Below are positions 56,196-64,000 of a stretch of DNA of 64,000 bases, one piece after another. The notes beneath the pieces are model-generated. The model was given only the letters and a program-made list of their open reading frames with translations, was not told where the DNA came from and made no database searches. The stretch spans positions 434,001 to 498,000 of the forward strand of contig JALRME010000017.1 in the NCBI GenBank assembly GCA_026120035.1, read 5' to 3'. A program made the translations under genes and the position numbers. The stretch comes from Coleophoma eucalyptorum (taxonomy: Eukaryota; Ascomycota; Leotiomycetes; Helotiales; Dermateaceae). The number at the start of each line of letters is the position of its first letter. Position 1 is the first letter of the stretch.

Positions 56196-57472
56196 GAAAG
56201 GCGTCATGAACCCATTTTCTATTAGGATTCGATGCAGGCAAGATCTGGAGTTTACTTTGCGAAAGGGTTCAAGGATTCAAGGCCAGATTCTTTCTAAGAT
56301 GTTGGCTTTGCACATCCCAAAAAATTCTTCTGTGTTTTGTTGGCTCGCTTTGGAAATTAAAGCATGCAGGGGATTCTTTCTCTTTGGGCTGGGGGATGGA
56401 CACCGGTGGTTTTATGCATATTTGGAAGGGTCTACTACAAGGTGTTTGTGGGCAGGGCCTGCCGTCTTTTTTCTAATCTTTTCCTTTTTGTGTTTCTTGT
56501 TTCTCGCTCCCTCGTTCTTTCATGCGTGTTAACCTGTTTGTGTTGGTTTTTTATTTGTAGTAGTGAAAGCAAGCAAGCAAGACGAGGAAGACGAAATACA
56601 GAGTACCTCTTTCCTCTCTTTGATAATCCTCACCGTTCTTTCAATTGCCTTGACACATGTGGGATAAAGCTTTGGATAAAGGAGGTTACATTTGTTCAAG
56701 AGTATGTACAGCCACACTCTTAAACTGTTTCAATGTACTTGTTTGAAGGGATTGTCCTCTATCAAGGGACTTGTTTCCTGGTGTTTTGGACTTGCGCTTT
56801 TGGTGCTCACTTTGGCGAGGCGTTGTTGCGCTACATTATGCTTTGCTACAGAGGTAGCCCATACCGATATAGAATATGCTCGTTTCAAGAAACTGGTTGG
56901 ATAATGAAACTCACATTCAATCCAGGAGTCGCCCTGAGTCAAAATGGCGTGACTCGTATGAGCTTTCTGAAATCGATATCGTCCGATGATATGGTGGCCT
57001 GCCCCACCAAACCAATATTAAGGTCCCCAAGCCTTACACCTCCACAGCTCTCCACTTCTTCCATAAACTCTCAAATTATCCAGGTGGGAAACTCAGCTTA
57101 TCCTAGTCGTGCTCTCTATCTCCCTCAAGATTCTGTTGCATGTCGTCCTCGTTCAGCCCCACATCCTGATGTGGGAATCTGTTGTGGTGTGGAAAGGCGT
57201 GTGGTGTGAATCTCCTATCAGTGTGGGACTGAGTGAGGCAGGATTGACATTTAGATCTGCTTCCCCACAGCAGGTGAGGGTTTGGGAAGGAAATTGATAT
57301 GCTATCAAATGTCCTGTTCCTGGAATCCATACCAGAGCTGCATTCTTGATACGAGATCTCGTAAGCGCCACTCATGAGCCACTTTCGGCTCGTCTCGTAT
57401 CATTCATCCCGTCTCTGAAGCTCCGCTCCCATCCCTTCCCGAGAAGAGAAGCTGAACTGAACGACCCTAATT
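56196..57472. other. Intergenic, CCR4 3' region and P450 promoter
   Basis: 1277 bp with T-rich sequence after the CCR4 stop. No gene supported. Short frames at 56364-57297 vary between unrelated frames and have no recognisable motif. Confidence 0.45.
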
Positions 57473-59177
57473 ATGGAGCTATTAATTGATCTTCTCCCGT
57501 ATCCTTATGCGTTTGTCACATGCGCAAGTGTGGCAATCTACCTCATTGCCGGCGCTATCTATCGTCTACATTTCAGTCCCGTCGCGAAATTTCCCGGTCC
57601 CAAGCTTGCTGCTCTGACGTTATGGTACTGCCTTCTTGTATTTCAGACCTCTAGGTAAGACCCTGACCAAATCATAGGTATGAGTTCTACTACGATGTAA
57701 TTCTCCGCGGTCAGTATACTTTTGAAATCAAGCGTATGCACCAAAAGTACGGCCCCATCGTTCGCATCAATCCTTATGAATTGCACGTCGAGACTCCGAG
57801 CTTCTACGAGGAGATCTATGCTGGAGGGGGCAAACGCCGTGATAAATGGGAGTGGTTTACCAATCAATTCGGTATATCTGAGTCGGCCTTCGCTACTGCC
57901 AGCCATGAGAAGCATCGCATGAGAAGAGCGGCCCTGAACCCTTTCTTTTCAATTGCTAGTGTGAGAAGGCTGCAGCCTATGATCGAAGAGAGGTTGGATC
58001 GGCTGTTGGAACGTTTTGAGGAGTTCAAAACAGATGGAACACCAATGACTATCTCACTTGCCTATGCCGCCTTCACAAATGGTGAATAACCCACTATATC
58101 GTCCATTGGTGTACTGATGGTCTCCAGATGTCGTGATGCAGTATGCTTTTGCAAGATGTGACCATCGTATCGAGGCCAAAGACTTCGATCCGTCTTTTCA
58201 TGACGCTTCTATTGTTGGCAGTACGATGGGCCATATGACCAAACAGTTGACTTGGGTCCTGCCTTTGATGCAAGTTATGCCTGATTGGGTAACCGTCCGT
58301 CTGAATGCTGATATGGCATCGTATATCAAATTGCAACGAGTAAGAGACACCTTTGAGCAATGATTAAGGCTCATTAAATTAGGATATTCATAGACAGATA
58401 GCCGATATCCAGTCGGGGACGTATGATGCACATAAGAAAGTGTCCCACGACACCATTTTCCATGAAATTCTGAACAGCAAGCTTCCCGAGGAGGAGAAGA
58501 CATCTACACGCCTCTGGCAGGATGGTCAAGTCACGGTTATAGCTGGCACATTGACAACGGCTTGGGCGCTCTCTGTGACAACCTATCACTTACTCACGAT
58601 GCCCTCCGTCCTTCGGAAACTCAAGGCTGAACTGCTCCAAGCGATTCCGCATCCATCCAAGTCCGTTCCACTTGCAACACTGGAACAACTGCCATATCTC
58701 TCAGCTTGTATCCAGGAAGGACTCCGTCTATCCTGTGGCGTATCCTCGCGCCTGCAAAGAATTTGTCCCGATGAAAATCTGACATTTACCACTCCGAACA
58801 AGATTTGGATCATTCCTCGCGGAACTCCAGTTGGCATGACATCAACACTTATGCATTACAATGCTACCGTCTTTCCAGATCCTACCGAATTCAAACCAGA
58901 ACGTTGGCTTGAAAATCCCAGACTGGATCGATATATGGCGCCGTTCTCAAAAGGAAGCCGACAGTGCATTGGAATCAATCTTGCCTATGCTGAATTGTAT
59001 CTTTCGCTTGCATATATTTGGAGACAGTATGGAAGTCAAGATGTCAGAGGAGAAGGTGACTCCGGCGTCCTCGAGTTATTTGAGACTGGGTATAGAGATG
59101 TGGAAATTGTTGGAGATGGAATTACGCCCCTCGTGGTTGCTGATAGTAAAGGTGTGAGGGTAAGAGTTGTGAAGTAG
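57473..59177 (+). CDS. Cytochrome P450 monooxygenase
   Basis: Exons 57473..57624, 57678..58081, 58128..58339 and 58383..59177 give 520 residues. An N-terminal membrane anchor ([18 protein letters not shown]) is followed by a proline-rich hinge ([20 protein letters not shown], restored by removing intron 1). The expected P450 motifs are: helix [15 protein letters not shown]-helix [13 protein letters not shown]-helix EGLR (ExxR), FKPERWL (PERF type) and the haem loop [14 protein letters not shown] with its Cys ligand. The family is close in style to the ascomycete trichodiene-oxygenase-like / benzoate hydroxylase-like P450s. The I-helix carries Leu where an acid (AGT-D/E-TT) is usual. No synthase or other biosynthetic gene neighbours it, so a cluster is not evident. 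Substrate unknown. Confidence 0.93.
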
Positions 59178-60091
59178 TCGGATATAGCTACCTGCAAAGT
59201 TATATAATTTACGTCTTGATGATGATGAATATTCACAAGTATGCAAGCCTAAGATTCAAAGATTCTCCGCCGACTTCCCGCTAAAAATAATTGTCTAGCA
59301 ACTGACGAAAACTAGCTCTTCTTTAAGCCTCATCTAAACATAAAATATTCCGATACAGCTCCCAAGGGTTACTGACGTCAAAGTGGCCCTGAGATGAGAT
59401 TTCCGTATTTCCTAAGTGGTCGAAACAAGTGGTCGAAAGTCGTGCTCCCAAGAAACGAGGCAGTTCCGACAAGTTGCCCTCATACTACTCAGTGCTAAGA
59501 CGCACCGTCTGTAGTCCGAATGATATAATTATCTCTTGTCTTGCGATATTCAAAATTCTTAAACATATGCATGAGATCATTCTACATGAGAGTAAAGACT
59601 CCTAACTTCTTGAATCAATAACCTCTGTAGATGTGTGGAGGTTTTTCCGTATAGCTTTTTTCGTATTAGAAGTATGAGTTGCAATGCTTCTTCTGCTTCG
59701 AACTTCTCTGCAGATACCACGAGTTTTTATCTGAAACATTAGTTCCTATGCGAGCTGGGAAAAGGATAACGGTGTTTTCTCTTAAGTCAGGAGAAAGGCA
59801 ACAATGAGTATCATTTTCCTTCAGTATATTGCTATATCGACTTACATAACACCAAACTCATCTGTGGGAGTAGGGATTAAATTTGCGATTTTATCCGCCA
59901 ATAGACCTCCAATATTTCAAGTTATAAACAATGCAAACTAACGAAAATTTTCATTGGCTTTATAGACTGACGAAGCATCTATCAGAATCTTGCTGGGGTA
60001 ACAATTAATTCAATGCTGCACCTCTATGGTCACCGAGTTGATTCTCTCCATATACTGATATAAGCAGAAGGTCGTCAACAAATAACCAAAA
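59178..60091. other. AT-rich intergenic region
   Basis: 914 bp of AT-rich sequence between the P450 and the tRNA gene. No gene or transposon domain recognised. Confidence 0.45.
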
Positions 60092-60192
60092 GATCGTTTA
60101 GCTCAGTTGGTTAGAGCGTGGTGCTAATACTTTGGCCTCTCTAAGAGACAATGTACACGCCAAGGTCGCGAGTTCGACCCTCGTAATGATCA
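60092..60192 (+). tRNA. tRNA-Ile(AAU) with 27-nt intron
   Basis: The cloverleaf folds cleanly. The acceptor stem GATCGTT pairs with AATGATC (one G-T), with discriminator A. The D arm is GCTC...GAGC, the anticodon stem TGGTG pairs with CGCCA (one T-G), and the loop CTAATAA carries anticodon AAT. The T arm is GCGAG-TTCGACC-CTCGT. A 27-nt intron (60130..60156) sits at the canonical place one base after the anticodon, leaving a 74-nt mature tRNA. It needs splicing by the endonuclease/ligase and then the TPT1 step. Internal B box GTTCGACCC is present. Confidence 0.95.
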
Positions 60193-60202
60193 CGCAATTA
60201 TC

Positions 60203-60217
60203 TTTTTGACTTTTTTT
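60203..60217 (+). terminator. RNA polymerase III terminator
   Basis: T5 at 60203-60207 followed by T7 at 60211-60217, starting 11 bases after the tRNA 3' end. This is the usual oligo-T stop of RNA polymerase III. Confidence 0.8.
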
Positions 60218-60846
60218 GTCTCATTCCCTTATGTCATCCAAAATTATTACCCTGGGGATTGTGATGCATTCTTTCCTGCAAGAAAACGCGATGGTGTAGG
60301 GACGAAGCTCTACTTTCCTTTTTTTTCCCTTCTTTCTTTTTCTACGGTTATAAAGCGGAGCACGCGCAGGCGAGGAGAAGCGAGGCTTCGGATATTGTTC
60401 CGACAGATTTCGTGGATGATATCAAGATGCAGCAGATTCGTAGATTGACTTCAGCAATGGCCTTCGCCTTCAGCAGCATGACCCTTGTTTTTTGAAACTG
60501 AATCTGGCTGCAAGCACACACGCAGGGAGTTTCGCAGCACCCTTACGTGTTTTTGAACCCTTCTGTCCGGAGCGAAACAACTTATCTCCCTTCGCCACGT
60601 TCTCTCTCCGCTATCCCTCACATGGGGCGCTCGATGTGGAACATTCAGGGTTGGCAGCACTTCGAAGGTGAGACCTAGGTATATACAACCACGGGAATAC
60701 GAGAACGCTCTTATTCACGAGAGGGAGAAAGAGAGAGGCACATCGCAAACAACCACCAAGGCACCGCATCCAAGATATCGCACCATTCATCAACTTCGGT
60801 ATAATGCACCTTATATCATCGTACTTCATCCACCAATTAGTCCTGC

Positions 60847-60882
60847 GCACATGCACATGCACATGCATACACACACACACAC
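60847..60882 (+). repeat. CACATG / CA microsatellite
   Basis: Three CACATG units run into a (AC)n tract of about 14 bases. Simple-sequence repeat in non-coding DNA. Confidence 0.85.
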
Positions 60883-61008
60883 TTGCATATATGCACACAA
60901 CCCCATCCCAACCCGATTCTTTTGCGTATTGAACACAACCCGTATGAAAGAGCCGTAGATTAAAAAAAGAATCCTTGCAGGACCAGCACCGACGACAACA
61001 AGGTCGAT

Positions 61009-61009
61009 C

Positions 61010-61054
<45 letters not shown>

Positions 61055-61063
61055 CCTCTCTCT
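61009..61063 (+). repeat. (TC)n microsatellite
   Basis: About 55 bases of nearly perfect CT dinucleotide repeat, with one A and one CC interruption toward its end. Polypyrimidine on the plus strand. Confidence 0.9.
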
Positions 61064-61471
61064 TCGCTGTCTTCCTCTCGGCCTCTCTCCCACCCATGCC
61101 CATGCCCCATGCCCCCCTACCCGTGCCAACAACGCAAACTCACAGCAGATCTTGATCCAATCCAGCCATTCTCGCCCTGTCTTTTCTTCCCTTTTCTCTC
61201 TTTTTCTCATTTTAGAGTTTCAATTTTTCCTTTGATAGCAATTGAGATAAGGGTAATAAACTAAACCCCGTCCTTGCCCAAACGGATCCAGTCCCCGTTT
61301 CCAACCATGGTTGCGAAATTGCTCTTTCTCATTCTTTCTTCCTTTTTCTATCCATTAACCACCCCCCCCTCCCCTCTTCTCCGAGCCAGCTCTGGGTCTA
61401 GCCCTACGTCCGCCAGAGGATAAAATACCTCGCGTTGTAAATGGATGGAATGGAGATAGATCTACAGCATT

Positions 61472-61520
61472 GGAGAAAGAGAGACAGAGAGAGCGAGAGC
61501 GTGAGCGAGACAGGGAAAAG
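61472..61520 (+). repeat. (GA)-rich tract
   Basis: Imperfect GAGA/GAGC repeats. It is nearly a mirror in composition of the CT tract 400 bp upstream, so the two could pair in a transcript. No function assigned. Confidence 0.7.
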
Positions 61521-62277
61521 AGAGATGCGCGCAAGGGAACGTAATCGCCCGATACAGTGCAGTTGAAGCAAGGTTATAAAAAAATAATAAAAAAAACCAC
61601 ACCTACTGAATGGTGTGTAAGTGGGCAAAGTGTGAACAATTAAGTAATGCAAGCATGCAAGAGGAGTTTCTATTCTTTGTTCCATCGGATGTAGCTATCA
61701 AAAAATAGTATCAAAAAATAATTTAAAAAAAACGCACGCCATTCTCCTTCCTAATAGGTGAAGGTGCTTTTTTTTTCTACATCGCACCTTTTCTTTTGGT
61801 TGGTGCCTTTTATTCGTACGTGTTGTGTCGACCGAATTTGCTTTGCATGCCGGGACCGTGGTTGCAGGGTGGGGATTTCTGGTAGGCCTGCTTACTGAGT
61901 AACAAGGGTACTACGTCATTTGACATCGAGGAAGGTTGTCGTTGGATTGTATGGCGAAGACCAAAGCACGAAGATATACACTTTTTCACATTTCACATTT
62001 CACATTTTGCACATTACGATATAAAATTCTTCGCATCACATGTGAGATGCAAAAGACTACTGGCTTCTTCAAGTGATTCTTGGTGGATTCTTTTCGATCT
62101 CAGCACGCGCCTCGGCGTCATGCTCCTAATATACAGTATACGTCAGGATTCCTGACCCTTGTCTCCCGCACTGTCTCTCGCGCGCGCAAGACAGCCACCA
62201 ATTTAGTTATAATCATTATCGTACATTGGAACCGTAAATTGGACCCATTCCTGGGATAAAGTCAGAAGCAGAATCAG

Positions 62278-62297
62278 ACGCTCGCTCGCTCGCTCGG
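62278..62297 (+). repeat. (CGCT)n short tandem repeat
   Basis: About four tandem CGCT units (ACGCTCGCTCGCTCGCTCGG). Simple repeat. Confidence 0.8.
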
Positions 62298-62984
62298 TAT
62301 CATTCGTTGAAAGAAGATGTTGAATAGAAGGGAAGTAAAGTGCAGTGAAGTCGGTGAGGATTTAGCTGAAGTGAAGATGCGGTGTGGTGAAGAAGTGTGG
62401 TGGGATGGCGTGAGTAGTGTATAGCAGCATAGTAGTGTTGGTCGACAAGGTGAGGTGCAGGCGAGGCCGAACGACCAGGCTTCAAGCGGACGAGAGAGCA
62501 CATGGCCGACCGCATTGCACACAACCCCATGCATTCAACGGCTCGCCCCTTCCACCAAGGAAAGGAAACTGCCAACGACAATGACGTCGGGCGCGATCTC
62601 GACAATGCAAGCCCAAAAACCTAGTCCGACAGGCACGGTCGAGACTGGTCGTCTGGTTGGTCGCAGGTCGCAGGTCGCGGCTGTTTTCTTTCTTTGGAAG
62701 ACTTGCCGCATCTCGCTTATGCGGCGCGCAGACAGCCCGGGCCTGGATCGGTCTGGCGGTGCCCACTATGAACGAATTGCCTCGAATTCCTGGAATCTCG
62801 GGAGTCTGGAAGATTCAGGAATCCCCTCCAGGCGAGTGGAAGCAGCTCTGGGAACTGGGAATCGAAGGTGTTGCTGACTTTTTAAATGTGTCGGGGTGTG
62901 GATGTCGACGGTGAAAGGTTGAAGTCTTTCGTATTGCACAGTCGTAGTTGCTGTGTCGAGATTCTGCTGTCCAGATATTGTCCT

Positions 62985-63275
62985 TCACTTGTATCCGACC
63001 ATCTTTGCGCAACGATCGCAGTAGTATAGATTGTGGCCAAATCTAACCATACCGTTGGCCTGCGCTTCATAGGAGCTGACTCTGTTTAAGCCCGTTCCAC
63101 TGATGACGGTTTCGACGCACTTTGCGCACCGGGAACAGCGCATAATCTCAACGGTGGGTGAGCCTCTTGAAGGCCGCTGAGTATCGAGAGAATGTCGGAG
63201 AGAGCCTGACGATGAGGTGGAAGACTCTGACGAGGAACGGGTTGATGCAGAGCTGAACGATGAGTAGGACGACAT
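62985..63275 (-). CDS. Small CxxC zinc-binding-like protein
   Basis: Single exon of 96 residues from ATG 63275. The first 40 residues are almost all Ser/Thr/Arg. The second half carries MRCSRCAKCVETV, then a Ser/Gly linker, then MVRFGHNLYYCDRCAKMVGYK at the end. Two CxxC pairs about 35 residues apart (CSRCAKC and CDRC) fit a single zinc-ribbon-like site, and the second RCAK echoes the first. The order of a disordered Ser-rich head with a compact Cys-containing tail recurs in uncharacterised small ascomycete proteins. No function can be assigned. Confidence 0.72.
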   Translation of the reverse strand: MSSYSSFSSASTRSSSESSTSSSGSLRHSLDTQRPSRGSPTVEIMRCSRCAKCVETVISGTGLNRVSSYEAQANGMVRFGHNLYYCDRCAKMVGYK

Positions 63276-64000
63276 GATGAAGATAGGTTGCCTTGGGTAA
63301 TTCAGGGTCGAAGGGTTGGTAGTAGCTCAAGGGACTTTTAAGGGACTTGGTGGTTAGCCAGGTCCGGAGGGTGGTCGCTTGGTTGATATATATTGAGCAG
63401 AGGGTCCTCGGAAGAGAGTGGATAGTCGTAAGGTTTTTTTTTGGCGAGGAGATGTTAAGAATGTTTCAGGGTTGGAAGGGATGATAAACGAAACTCAAAG
63501 AGCTCAAAGACGCTCGACGCGTGGTGACTGCAGGGTGATGTCGTTGGAGGTTGGTGGTGGGGTAGAGTTGCAGCTGATAGAGCTGCAAGAGTTCGCGTGG
63601 TCAGGGTCGGAATGGAAAGGCAATCGATGCAAGATGATATTGCGGACGCACTACGGAGTTGATATGAATGCCCACAGTGTTCGAGACTGGCAGTAGAGAC
63701 CTTGAATCCGGGGCAATGACACGGCGATGACGCGATGGCTGACCGTTCCGCTTGCAACAACTGAGCGGCAGGGAAGCAACCGGAGTCGTTGGAGCGAAAA
63801 AAGTCGTTGACGGGGTGGAGTTGGCGGTCACGAGTAGACGGGTCGAGGTTGGTCGGGCAGGCCAAAAGTATGAGGCTTGGCGTGAGCGAGTTGTTGCTGA
63901 TACTGGACGAGCTGGTTAATACTTTGGTCTAGTAAAAGGTCCAAAAGTCAAGTGGTAAAGCGTGGAGGGAAGAGGGTTGAAGGGAGCAGACCGGTCAAGC
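63276..64000. promoter_or_regulatory. Upstream region of CxxC gene, window edge
   Basis: 725 bp upstream of the minus-strand CxxC gene, running to the end of the window. It is purine-rich on the plus strand, so pyrimidine-rich on the coding strand, as expected of a fungal leader/promoter. No other gene was recognised, but one could be cut by the window edge. Confidence 0.4.

Larger units (their letters stand above)
60218..62984. other. Long non-coding stretch with microsatellites
   Basis: About 2.8 kb without a supported gene. It holds several simple-sequence tracts, listed separately where long. Frames across the CT and GA tracts translate as Ser/Leu or Arg/Glu repeats and are artefacts. 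Near 61981-62012 there is a CACATTT repeat, and near 62659-62681 a GGTCGCA repeat. At 63.0 kb the CxxC protein gene begins on the minus strand. Confidence 0.4.

Noticed and set aside
57655..57677. Intron 1 of the P450 using the strong GTAAGA donor at 57655
   Set aside because: It would be about 23 bp, too short to splice, and gives a poor match to the P450 family. The GTACTG donor at 57625 restores the conserved WYEFYYDV sequence.
60826..61235. Open frames across the CA and CT microsatellites
   Set aside because: Translations are pure repeats (Arg-Glu, Ser-Leu, Met-His) with no other sequence support.

Overview
The window looks like nuclear DNA of a filamentous ascomycete (Pezizomycotina). 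Genes carry short introns (46-74 bp in most cases) with GTAAGT/GTGAGT-type donors, CTAAC/CTGAC branch points and YAG acceptors. Several products are typical of that group: an AcrB-like protein, a CaaX-ended TeaR-like protein, and long serine/proline-rich disordered proteins. A leotiomycete is possible, but I cannot establish that from sequence alone. No bacterial operons, CRISPR arrays, rRNA genes or intact transposons were seen. All gene models below are spliced by eye from reading frame, splice-site consensus and family homology.

Left part (1-23 kb) is dense housekeeping sequence: a disordered coiled-coil protein (+), tRNA 2'-phosphotransferase TPT1 (+), a triple dsRNA-binding-domain protein (-), rRNA-processing EFG1 (-), the GATOR2/SEA subunit SEA4/MIOS (+), AP-1 gamma-adaptin APL4 (-), sterol O-acyltransferase ARE2 (+), a TeaR-like prenylated protein (-) and a calcineurin-like phosphoesterase (+). 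Neighbours are arranged as divergent or convergent pairs.

Middle part (23-32 kb) is gene-poor. It opens with an unrecognised gene candidate (23641-24960) that only becomes one continuous protein when five or six introns are removed. An AT- and TpA-rich island (about 25.0-26.3 kb) and several kilobases of non-coding sequence with short tandem repeats follow, upstream of a J-domain protein gene.

Right part (32-64 kb) alternates genes with long intergenic stretches. The genes are the J-domain protein (+), a gamma-glutamylcyclotransferase-fold protein in five exons (+), DNA primase large subunit PRI2 (+), AcrB (+), a cysteine-rich single-pass membrane protein (-), a mitochondrial hotdog thioesterase (-) divergent from a four-exon LYR-motif protein of 90 residues (+), a SAM methyltransferase (-), deadenylase CCR4 (+), a lone cytochrome P450 (+), an intron-containing tRNA-Ile(AAU), and a 96-residue CxxC zinc-binding protein (-).

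Functionally, much of the content is core RNA metabolism (TPT1, EFG1, CCR4, dsRBD protein, tRNA), membrane traffic and nutrient signalling (APL4, SEA4, AcrB), lipid metabolism (ARE2, thioesterase, P450) and DNA replication (PRI2). The best candidates for something undescribed are the split gene at 23.6-25.0 kb, the cysteine-rich membrane protein, the GGCT-fold protein with a changed signature motif, the triple-dsRBD protein, the small CxxC protein, and the thioesterase/LYR divergent pair.
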